From positions 1 through 43,126 of the IMG/VR virus record IMGVR_UViG_3300043411_000733: 43,126 nt of DNA; one strand, written 5' to 3'. Position 1 is the stretch's first letter. Every line of letters begins with the position of its first letter. Origin of the DNA: a virus. This document shows positions 35,280-42,534 of this stretch, in pieces. The position numbers and the translations under genes are program-made. The notes beneath the pieces were generated by a model that saw only the letters and a program-made list of their open reading frames with translations, had not been told where the DNA came from and ran no database searches.

Positions 35280-36569
35280 ATGGCCGATAAAAGAAAATTA
35301 TATCCTATAAGCCTTCCTCAAAATCCTACTCCTGTAAATTCTAAAAGCCAGGAGTATGAAAGGGCTTTAGAAGAATTAATCGAGAATATCCTCATAGTTT
35401 TTAAAGATGAGTTGCCTTCTAATTATGTTTCGGAAACTATGGGTCCGAATTACATGAAAACCTTCTATGCTTTTTCCGAACAGTTAGCTAAAATTCAATT
35501 ATCTGTTCAGGAAATAGGCGAAGATTATGATTATGACTTTACACGCCCTGAATACTTATGGCAGTTTCTAACGTCTATTGTTTTTCCATTAGGTGAAACG
35601 AGAGGGATTCCTAGTATAGATGGAGATTTACGTTATAGAGATTTTCTTAAAAAGATGGTCGGTTTTTTATTAGAAGGTGCTAAACCTGGACCTATCAAAA
35701 GTGCCTTGTCTCTTCTGACTTCTGCTAATATAGAAGTAATTGAAAAGGTTTTATTTTCTGGCAAAGAATGGTCATATTGGGATATTAAGGATCAGTTTAC
35801 ATTTGAAATAAACGTATCGACAGATGAAGGCGATTCATTTCCTACAGATGTAGATCCTTTTGTGTTGCAGAATAATATAAAGTTGGTTCTAGAAGCTCTA
35901 AAACCCGCACACAGCTTATATGAATTAAGATTTTTATTTAAAGACTTCATTGGTATGCAATTTGAAGATGTTGTGACCATAGATAGTCAACTTTATTACT
36001 ATGAAGATTTTAGAAAAAACTGTAATGGGGTTCTTAATCTAGTTGGTACAGAAGGAAAAACTTATAATTATTTCTTCTTCACAGATCCTAATAGAAGTTT
36101 TTCATCTATTTCTAGTAGATCCTTACTACATATAGAGTCTGGAATTAATACAGGTATAAACGAAATAGAAGATGTTCTATTCTTTATAGAACCTACAGAT
36201 ACTCAGTCGAGAAAATATATCACAAGTCCTACGGGATTGACTGGTTATGTTACAATACAGGATGGAAATGTACTCGTTGATTCCAGTGCTAATTTTGGTC
36301 TTTGTGTTGAAAATGAAATAATTGAGATACTTGAGGGACCGAATATTGGAAGATACAGAATGGATTTATTACTGGATGGTGATTCTGGACTTGTTGGATT
36401 ACATATCGGGCCATCAACTAGGGTTCGTATCTCTCCTTCAATTTTAAAACTCTCAAAAAGAGTTTTAAATCAATCTAATATTCCATACCGAATTACGGTT
36501 GATAGGTTAGGAATTAAAACTCCAATATCTGTTATAAGAGAGAATGTATCACCTTTTTTCTTTTTATAA
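35280..36569 (+). CDS. Tail protein I-like baseplate protein
   Basis: A 429-residue protein with a GAGG site inside the end of the J-like gene. Residues about 20-240 follow the tail-protein-I pattern: an N-terminal helix (ALEELIENILIVFKDELPSN), the segment PEYLWQFLTSIVFPLGETRG, a helix FLKKMVGFLLEGAKPGPIKS and a second lobe ending in LKPAHSLYELRFLF, where the phrase K-P-A-H-x-x-Y is common in this family. Residues about 250-429 are a beta-rich extension with IGRYRMDLLLDG-type strands. In contractile phages this protein links the J-like wedge to the fibres, which agrees with the fibre gene that follows after 24 bp. No odd features. Confidence 0.82.
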   Translation: MADKRKLYPISLPQNPTPVNSKSQEYERALEELIENILIVFKDELPSNYVSETMGPNYMKTFYAFSEQLAKIQLSVQEIGEDYDYDFTRPEYLWQFLTSIVFPLGETRGIPSIDGDLRYRDFLKKMVGFLLEGAKPGPIKSALSLLTSANIEVIEKVLFSGKEWSYWDIKDQFTFEINVSTDEGDSFPTDVDPFVLQNNIKLVLEALKPAHSLYELRFLFKDFIGMQFEDVVTIDSQLYYYEDFRKNCNGVLNLVGTEGKTYNYFFFTDPNRSFSSISSRSLLHIESGINTGINEIEDVLFFIEPTDTQSRKYITSPTGLTGYVTIQDGNVLVDSSANFGLCVENEIIEILEGPNIGRYRMDLLLDGDSGLVGLHIGPSTRVRISPSILKLSKRVLNQSNIPYRITVDRLGIKTPISVIRENVSPFFFL

Positions 36570-36593
36570 AATAAAATATGTCGAGGATTTGAT

Positions 36594-39467
36594 ATGACCG
36601 CAGTTATAACTAGTAATGTTAATTCAGTAATTGTTGTTGGGGCATCAAGAGATGATTTAAGAGCAGGGGATGTTGTAAGCTTATCTACGTCAGTTAATAC
36701 TACATATTCATGGTCCATTCTATTTGCTCCGAAAAGTATTACGGGATCTCCTTCTGCCGCTGTATTGACGACTCCAAATGCGATTACTTGCTCTTTTACT
36801 GTTGATAATGAAGGTCCATATCTAATCAGACTTGTAACAGACCTCGGACTTCCATCTGAATCAAGACAAGAGGTTAGACTCCGATATATTACTAAATTTG
36901 GAAAATTGAAGTTGGTAGCGGGAGGTGAAAAGAGAGATCTTACAGGAATTATACCTGTAGACCAAGAGGTTGAAGGATGGTCTAATGCCCAGAATTTTAA
37001 TATTCAAAAATTACAGTCCTTTATAAAAAGAGTTTCGACAAGTGGACGTACTATTTTTGTAGATGCTAATAGAGGATTGAATAATGCTACGGCTCAGAGT
37101 GTTCCATTTGGTGTAGAAGACTATGCTGATTACGCAACAATACAAGCTGGTATTAACGCCGCTTTAGCTTCCTCTCCTGCACCTTCTTTAACTTCTCCGT
37201 ATATAGTCTTTGTGAATCCTGGTTATTATTTTGAAAATGTTGTTTTTTATCCTAACGTCCATGTCGTTTCAAAATCTGCATCCGATAAATTTAAGCAGAG
37301 ATCAGTTGTATTAAGAACAACAGGTGCAGGGTCTTTTTCCCATAGTACAAGCAATACCTTTGGTGCTGGTGATTTATGTGTAATTGAAGGTATTACATTG
37401 GAAAATGTCACAGCGCTTACAAACTCTGTATTTCTTAAAGAAGATGTGGGGAATTTATATTTTAAAGACTGTCATGTTGTGCAAAATGGTAATAGTTTAA
37501 CGCAAGGACCAGCTTTATTTCTGAAAGCAGGAAACACAACTATTGATAACTGTATTGTTCAAAGTGCAAGTGTTGGAATCAACAATAGAGCAGTAGTCAT
37601 CGATAATTTAGATGGTATAACCCCTGTCCATGTAAATATCACAGATAGTTATATCGAAGGGGAAAATGGATTAGACATATCAAATTCTTTATTTCCTGAT
37701 TGTACATGTGATATTATCAGATCTACTGTTGTATCGACTATAAATTCTACTTCTGCATATGGTATTAAAACCGATGCTGAACTTCTTAATATTATTCAAT
37801 CTAGAGTAATATTAGAAGGAGCTACAGCAATAAATGCTTTAACAATCCATCCAGGAGCAGGAATTAAAGGATCTGATTTAATTGTAAATGTTAAACATAG
37901 TGTTTTGGAAGGAAATATCAGATTTGATGCTACTAATCTATCTTCAGCAAAAGAATTAAATACAGGTGCTGTTGAATATGCTGATAAGGTTATTGTAGGA
38001 TCTATTACAGAAACAGCTACTGTAAAAGGGGATACTATATATTATGATAACAATGTGTCTACTGCTGCATGGGAGAATGTACAACAGGCATTAGATTCTA
38101 TTGCGACTATTTTTGGAATCCAAGGAATTGGACCTTCTGCTTTTTCACTAGATACAGCTTATGACGGTGTAGTAGATGCTTTATCTGATCCTCCAGTAAT
38201 AGGTTCTGGTCAAGGTAGAACAATTTTAGCCGATCAAGGATCGGTTAGAATTATAGGTGCTGATCCTCCTGTTTTGATTACAGGAGTAGATGAAGCTAAT
38301 GGTGGATTCCAAGTAGAAGGTAATTTAGAAGTAGGTGCTATTGATGCTGCTGAAATTAGGATACGACCAAATCCATTTTCTATTGGTCCTTCTATTGAGA
38401 TGGGAAATTTAGTATGGCCTAGTGTTCCTGGATCTCCCGATCCTCATAGACCTATTCCAGCAGCGACTATTCAAGCCCAGAGCACAGGATCTCCTCAATA
38501 TCATAATTATAATCTCTGTCTTGAAACACAGGCAACAGGAAATTCCTCAAATGGTCAAGTAGGTAATGTTATTGTTAGAGGTGGGGACGGTTATAATTTA
38601 GGTTCAGCAGCACCTATTGGTGGATCGGTTTTAGTTCAAGCTGGTCATTCTAATGATGATGACGGCGGTGAAATTTTCTTAATGCCTGGACATAATATAA
38701 ATTCAGGTGTTCCAGGAAAAATCATAATTGCTGACCCGGCCTCTCAAACATTTGCAAGTCTATTAGCAGATACTAACTTTGTTGGTGGTGTAGCAGGTAA
38801 TATTTCATTTTATGTAAATGGATATGGTCTTGTAACTGCTAATATATTAGTAGGAGATAATCTAGCTGCTGTACAAGCAAAACTTACTGCCTTACCTGGA
38901 TTAAATTGTAGCGGTAATCCATTACTTATTACGACTAATAATCGTGGCCCTGCTTCGGATGTTATTTTTGCGTTTGATGATGTAGGCGGTACTCTTAATA
39001 CAGCATTAGGTAATTTTGAATTACCCGCAGCTACTTACACTGCTGGTGCAAATGGTAATATTATAGAAATTGAATGTAATGCTTTAAATACTTTACAAAT
39101 AAATGGAAATCTAGTTGTTACAGGATCTATATCTGGAGCTACCGTACTAAATCGTGTAACAACTTCTATTGACTATACAGTTCTCACAACAGAATCTTAT
39201 ATTGGTGTTAATACGCTAGCAGCAGTAGCAAACGTAGCTATCTATTTACCAAATACGCCAGGAGCAGGTGGTGTAGATGGTAGGGAGATTATTATTAAAG
39301 ATGAAGGATTTAACGCCTCAGTATTTAATGTAAATATTCAAGTAGGAAATCCACAGAGCGGCTTAGTAGATACATTAACGATTTTAACATTTAATTCAAA
39401 TGGGCAATCTGTGAGACTTGTATGTAATGGGGCATCAGGTGCATCTTGCAGATGGTTTGTGGCTTAA
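36594..39467 (+). CDS. Tail fibre or spike with right-handed beta-helix
   Basis: A 957-residue protein with a GAGG site. Residues 1-105 resemble an Ig/PKD-like attachment domain (GDVVSLSTSVNTTYSWSILF). From about 155 the phrase RTIFVDANRG and DYATIQAGINAAL open a pectin-lyase-type beta-helix, continued by turns such as DLCVIEGITLENVTAL, GNLYFKDCHVVQNG and NTTIDNCIVQSASVGINNR to about residue 450. Residues about 640-720 are Gly-rich (GGSVLVQAGHSNDDDGGEIF), typical of fibre shafts. The C-terminal ~110 residues (TTSIDYTVLTTESYIGVN to GASCRWFVA) match the closing domain of many phage fibres. It probably binds, and may degrade, a surface polysaccharide; no catalytic residues can be assigned. The gene is last in the baseplate run. 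Confidence 0.82.
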   Translation: MTAVITSNVNSVIVVGASRDDLRAGDVVSLSTSVNTTYSWSILFAPKSITGSPSAAVLTTPNAITCSFTVDNEGPYLIRLVTDLGLPSESRQEVRLRYITKFGKLKLVAGGEKRDLTGIIPVDQEVEGWSNAQNFNIQKLQSFIKRVSTSGRTIFVDANRGLNNATAQSVPFGVEDYADYATIQAGINAALASSPAPSLTSPYIVFVNPGYYFENVVFYPNVHVVSKSASDKFKQRSVVLRTTGAGSFSHSTSNTFGAGDLCVIEGITLENVTALTNSVFLKEDVGNLYFKDCHVVQNGNSLTQGPALFLKAGNTTIDNCIVQSASVGINNRAVVIDNLDGITPVHVNITDSYIEGENGLDISNSLFPDCTCDIIRSTVVSTINSTSAYGIKTDAELLNIIQSRVILEGATAINALTIHPGAGIKGSDLIVNVKHSVLEGNIRFDATNLSSAKELNTGAVEYADKVIVGSITETATVKGDTIYYDNNVSTAAWENVQQALDSIATIFGIQGIGPSAFSLDTAYDGVVDALSDPPVIGSGQGRTILADQGSVRIIGADPPVLITGVDEANGGFQVEGNLEVGAIDAAEIRIRPNPFSIGPSIEMGNLVWPSVPGSPDPHRPIPAATIQAQSTGSPQYHNYNLCLETQATGNSSNGQVGNVIVRGGDGYNLGSAAPIGGSVLVQAGHSNDDDGGEIFLMPGHNINSGVPGKIIIADPASQTFASLLADTNFVGGVAGNISFYVNGYGLVTANILVGDNLAAVQAKLTALPGLNCSGNPLLITTNNRGPASDVIFAFDDVGGTLNTALGNFELPAATYTAGANGNIIEIECNALNTLQINGNLVVTGSISGATVLNRVTTSIDYTVLTTESYIGVNTLAAVANVAIYLPNTPGAGGVDGREIIIKDEGFNASVFNVNIQVGNPQSGLVDTLTILTFNSNGQSVRLVCNGASGASCRWFVA

Positions 39468-39498
39468 TGAATAATTTTCATAATTAAAATAAAGAGAG

Positions 39499-39509
39499 AG
39501 AGGCGTAAG
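39499..39509 (+). promoter_or_regulatory. Conserved ribosome-site leader, paralog 1
   Basis: AGAGGCGTAAG immediately before the ATG at 39510. Near-identical sequence precedes paralogs 2 and 3, so the duplication unit included the ribosome site. Confidence 0.7.
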
Positions 39510-40400
39510 ATGAATCTAAAGAGGTCAATAAAGAGGGTAGCAAGTTTTATTCGTATTTCTTCTATGGATTTTGAACGTCTTGCAAAAGAGTACGAGAGAG
39601 ATCCTGAAAATCCCAACATGAGATTGGAATATATAAGAGAGTGTTTAAGAAGAGGGGAAGAACCTATTGTTTACTCACGTTGGCTTAAAGCTACACATGG
39701 ATTAACCATTAATCTTGCAGGGAAACAAATAGATATTAGAGGTAACTTGGAGGATTTAGGTTGGCTAAATGGGGTATATTCACAAGCAGAGGGTATAGTG
39801 TTTTCAGCAAATAAACTGAAGTCACTTAAGGGGGTAGATGTATCTTCTTTCCCAAATCTATCTAATCTTATATTTATGTTTCAGGATCTGAATGATCTAA
39901 CAGGTCTATCAGGAATAAATTCCCCAAATCTTCAAGTATTTACAGCGAATGGATGCAAATTAAAGAGTATAGACGGAATAGAAGGATTAAATACAATGAA
40001 TTTGCGAGATATAACACTTAATAGTAATGATATTAAAGATTTAAAGCCTCTGAATGGCTTAAATATCAAAACTTTATCGATAGCTTCAAATGAAAATGTA
40101 AATCTAGATAGTATAAAAAATCTAAGACTGCCAAGTCTACGCGCATTAGATTTGGGTAATACAGGAATCACAAATATAAGACATCTGGAGGGTATGGACT
40201 TTCCACAGTTAGGGTGGTTAGGTTTGCAAAAAAATAACATTAGTTCTCTTGACGAACTCCCCCTCATTCAACGTTTATTCCCTAGACTACATACTCTTTG
40301 GTTAAATGATAACCCTGTAAAGGTAACAAAAAGAACGCAGACTAAATTCCCATTTGTCCAGTTGGGACAATGGACATGGGTGGGAATGGACAAGGCTTGA
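39510..40400 (+). CDS. Leucine-rich repeat protein with amphipathic leader and N-terminal module (paralog 1)
   Basis: A 296-residue protein in three parts. Residues 1-17 contain the leader KRSIKRVASFIRIS, a basic amphipathic helix shared almost unchanged by the next three genes. Residues about 19-60 hold the module (FERLAKEYERDPENPNMRLE, then YIRECLRRGEEP), similar in layout to the repeat-companion domain (TIGR02996) found beside repeats in some bacteria. Residues about 70-285 are degenerate leucine-rich repeats of 22-25 residues with N-x-L and L-x-x-L phrases (LRDITLNSNDIKDLKPL). Such repeats bind proteins. It follows the fibre gene by 42 bp. An internal ATG after the leader has no ribosome site, so the leader is translated. 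The role in the phage is unknown; a partner-binding virion, injected or host-takeover protein is possible. Confidence 0.88.
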   Translation: MNLKRSIKRVASFIRISSMDFERLAKEYERDPENPNMRLEYIRECLRRGEEPIVYSRWLKATHGLTINLAGKQIDIRGNLEDLGWLNGVYSQAEGIVFSANKLKSLKGVDVSSFPNLSNLIFMFQDLNDLTGLSGINSPNLQVFTANGCKLKSIDGIEGLNTMNLRDITLNSNDIKDLKPLNGLNIKTLSIASNENVNLDSIKNLRLPSLRALDLGNTGITNIRHLEGMDFPQLGWLGLQKNNISSLDELPLIQRLFPRLHTLWLNDNPVKVTKRTQTKFPFVQLGQWTWVGMDKA

Positions 40401-40450
40401 GAGATAGAGCCTGTCATTTTATAGGTTCATCCTATTTAACTGGTTTCGTG

Positions 40451-40470
40451 ATTAAAGATAGAGGTGTAAG
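40451..40470 (+). promoter_or_regulatory. Conserved ribosome-site leader, paralog 2
   Basis: ATTAAAGATAGAGGTGTAAG directly before the ATG at 40471. It matches the leader of paralog 1 in the GAGGYGTAAG core and that of paralog 3 in the TTAAA-AGATA upstream part. Confidence 0.7.
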
Positions 40471-41127
40471 ATGAATCTGAAAATATCAATAAAAAGAGTG
40501 GCTAGCTTTCTAAGGGTAGGAGTAGATTTTGAAAGAATAAAGAGTAGGTATCAGGAGAATCCAGAGGATGTTTTATTGAGAAGTGATTACATTAGACAAT
40601 GTTTAAGGAGAAATGAAAATCCAGAGATTTATATTAAGTGGGTTAAAGACAGATATAATCTAGATATAGATCTAGATGCTAATAAATGGGATTTCTCGTC
40701 TAAATTGAAAATGGATCTTAATTTTCTTTCTGGTGTGTATGCTCCTAATCTAGAAGATTTAGATTTAGGTGGTAATTGGATTAGTTCATTGGAAGGATTA
40801 GATGGATTCAACGCTCCTAACCTAAACTTTTTAAATTTATCTGATAATAGAATCGGGTCATTGGAAGGTTTATCAGGATTGACTGCTCCTGCTCTACTAA
40901 CATTATATTTATCTGATAATAAGATCAGTTCCTTGAGAGGATTATCAGGATTAAATGCTCCTGATCTCCGTTTATTAGAGTTAGATAAAAATAATATCAA
41001 GTCATTGGAAGGATTACAAGGATGGAATACTCATAATCTCGACGAATTAGTGCTATATTCTAATCCAATAGCTATAGATATGCCTTATGAAGATAGGAAA
41101 AGATTCCCATTTATAGTTAGTAACTAG
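40471..41127 (+). CDS. Leucine-rich repeat protein with leader and N-terminal module (paralog 2)
   Basis: A 218-residue protein. Residues 1-16 are the leader (KISIKRVASFLRVG), residues about 18-58 the module (FERIKSRYQENPEDVLLRSD, then YIRQCLRRNENP). Residues about 90-195 hold four near-identical 24-residue leucine-rich repeats of the form APxLxxLxLxxNxIxSLxGLSG and a partial fifth (NTHNLDELVLYSNPI). The DNA repeats are in exact 72-nt register, so they arose by recent tandem duplication. It is the shortest intact LRR member. It lies 70 bp after paralog 1 and 67 bp before paralog 3. No signal peptide: the leader is basic and amphipathic rather than uniformly hydrophobic. The binding partner is unknown. 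Confidence 0.88.
   Translation: MNLKISIKRVASFLRVGVDFERIKSRYQENPEDVLLRSDYIRQCLRRNENPEIYIKWVKDRYNLDIDLDANKWDFSSKLKMDLNFLSGVYAPNLEDLDLGGNWISSLEGLDGFNAPNLNFLNLSDNRIGSLEGLSGLTAPALLTLYLSDNKISSLRGLSGLNAPDLRLLELDKNNIKSLEGLQGWNTHNLDELVLYSNPIAIDMPYEDRKRFPFIVSN
40741..41028 (+). repeat. Four tandem 72-bp LRR-coding repeats
   Basis: The phrase GCTCCT that begins each repeat recurs at 40741, 40813, 40885 and 40957, exactly 72 bases apart, and the sequence between is strongly similar (for example GGATTATCAGGATT and TTATCTGATAATA). Each unit encodes 24 residues of one leucine-rich repeat. Confidence 0.9.
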
Positions 41128-41179
41128 AAATATACGTATTATATAGATCGCTTGTCTTGCATAAATTAAACGTTAAAAG

Positions 41180-41194
41180 ATATAGAGTTATAAG
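41180..41194 (+). promoter_or_regulatory. Conserved ribosome-site leader, paralog 3
   Basis: ATATAGAGTTATAAG before the ATG at 41195. It keeps the GAG and TAAG of the leaders of paralogs 1 and 2 but has TTA where they have GYG, making a weaker ribosome site. Confidence 0.6.
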
Positions 41195-42091
41195 ATGACA
41201 CTAAAAAGATCAATAAATAGATCAATAAAAAGAGTGGCTAGTTTTATTAGAATATCAATGGATTTCGAACGTATTGAAATGATGTACAGGGAAAATCCAG
41301 AAGACCTTGATTTAAGAAAGGCATACTTTAGAGAATGTTTAAGGAGAAATGAAGAACCTACTATCTACTTGGATTGGGTTAAAAAAGCATACGGTATTGA
41401 TTTAGATCTTAAAAGTCAATATTTGAATCTAGAGGGGAAAGGACTATCAGATTTAAAATTTTTACAGGATCTTTATCTTCCTAATTTAGAAATGTTAGTA
41501 TTACATTCTAATCAGATAAGATCCTTGGATGGATTATCTGGACTGAATGCCCCAAATCTGTTATCTCTAAATTTGGACAGTAATCAAATAACTTCACTAG
41601 AAGGACTATCGAAATTTATTGCTCCTAAGTTAGCGATGTTATCGTTTGTAAAAAATAGTCTGACTTCATTAGAAGGATTATCTGAATTTAAGGCTCCTAG
41701 CCTATTAGAACTATACTTTGGAAATAATAAGATAAAGTCACTTAAAGGATTATCAGGATTTAAAGCGCCTAAATTAGCGAGATTAGAATTAAACGATAAT
41801 TATATAGATAGTCTTTATGACTTAAAGAACTTAAAATCTTCAATAATTAATTTAAATTTAGACACTAATAAGATAGAATCCTTAGATGATATGCCAAGGA
41901 TGCCAAAACTATTTAGACTGTTCTTATCTAATAATAGCTTAGAATCATTAGATGGATTGGAACAAGTCAAATCTACTGTCTTACTAGAAGTGAGGGTGGA
42001 AGGGAATGCCTTAGATCCAACAAAACTGGTAAAATTTTATAGAAAATATCCACAATTTCGTAGCATTGTTGAGGGGTCAACTTTAATATGA
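41195..42091 (+). CDS. Leucine-rich repeat protein with leader and N-terminal module (paralog 3)
   Basis: A 298-residue protein. The leader is extended to KRSINRSIKRVASFIRIS because a 12-base unit (AGATCAATAAAT/A) is duplicated at 41207-41230. Residues about 22-62 are the module (FERIEMMYRENPEDLDLRKA, then YFRECLRRNEEP). Residues about 90-285 contain about eight leucine-rich repeats, the first five in exact 72-nt register and the later ones more diverged (LARLELNDNYIDSLYDL, LFRLFLSNNSLESLDGL). It is the longest member and its stop overlaps the start of paralog 4 (ATGA). The leader, the module and the LRR units evolve at different rates, the leader being the most constant. Function unknown; a protein-binding role is inferred from the repeats. 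Confidence 0.88.
   Translation: MTLKRSINRSIKRVASFIRISMDFERIEMMYRENPEDLDLRKAYFRECLRRNEEPTIYLDWVKKAYGIDLDLKSQYLNLEGKGLSDLKFLQDLYLPNLEMLVLHSNQIRSLDGLSGLNAPNLLSLNLDSNQITSLEGLSKFIAPKLAMLSFVKNSLTSLEGLSEFKAPSLLELYFGNNKIKSLKGLSGFKAPKLARLELNDNYIDSLYDLKNLKSSIINLNLDTNKIESLDDMPRMPKLFRLFLSNNSLESLDGLEQVKSTVLLEVRVEGNALDPTKLVKFYRKYPQFRSIVEGSTLI
41477..41836 (+). repeat. Five tandem 72-bp LRR-coding repeats
   Basis: Equivalent hexamers (CTTCCT, GCCCCA, GCTCCT, GCTCCT, GCGCCT) start at 41477, 41549, 41621, 41693 and 41765, each 72 bases apart. The units resemble those of paralog 2 in sequence and register, but the copy number differs. Confidence 0.85.
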
Positions 42092-42438
42092 CTATCAAAA
42101 GATCAATAAAAAGAGTAGCAAGTTTTCTCCGTATTTCAATGGATACGGATGCACGCCTCGACAGGCTTGAAATTCTATCTAAAACCGATGAGGATGCTAG
42201 AATTGAGTATTTTAGAGAATTAGAACGAAGAGGAAAATTAACTGATTACTTAAATGATCTGAGAAAAGAAAGAGATGACAAAATATTGAAATCTTTTAAT
42301 TCTCTAAATGTAAAAGATCCAGAAGGACTTTTTGAGAATCTATTAGCTCCTTTTAGTTTCCTATTTGTAATTAACGGAAAAGCATTTTCTGATATAAATA
42401 AATTTGAGAAAGACACTAGACTTAATAGTCACTGCTAA
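42088..42438 (+). CDS. Paralog 4: leader and N-terminal module without LRR
   Basis: A 116-residue protein. It begins with the same leader (KRSIKRVASFLRIS), followed by a diverged module (RLDRLEILSKTDEDARIEYF, then RELERRGKL). After residue about 55 there is a short body with a Lys-rich helix and a hydrophobic segment (LFENLLAPFSFLFVINGK), but no leucine-rich repeat. It may be a truncated remnant or a deliberate short form. Its ATG overlaps the stop of paralog 3 (ATGA), with GAGGGG ahead as ribosome site, so it is translated in step with it. A hairpin 46 bp downstream closes the set. It shows that the leader and module can exist without the repeats. Confidence 0.82.
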   Translation: MTIKRSIKRVASFLRISMDTDARLDRLEILSKTDEDARIEYFRELERRGKLTDYLNDLRKERDDKILKSFNSLNVKDPEGLFENLLAPFSFLFVINGKAFSDINKFEKDTRLNSHC

Positions 42439-42483
42439 ATCAAGGTAAGTTTTTGATAAAAGGTTAATAAAAACAGTATAGGT

Positions 42484-42507
42484 ATAGGACTCCATGTGGA
42501 GTCCTAT
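42484..42507 (+). terminator. Hairpin after the LRR cluster
   Basis: ATAGGACTCC (42484-42493) and GGAGTCCTAT (42498-42507) form a perfect 10-bp stem with the loop ATGT. It follows the last LRR-family gene and is probably its terminator, although only CATCACATTT, not a proper T run, follows. It could alternatively be a structure at the left end of the TnpB-like element that begins 28 bp later. Confidence 0.55.
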
Positions 42508-42534
42508 CATCACATTTAATACTAGATTTTAACT

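Noticed and set aside
40741-41836. CRISPR array, suggested by regular spacing.
   Set aside because: The 72-base period is coding, in frame, with no unique spacers; it is a set of leucine-rich repeats.
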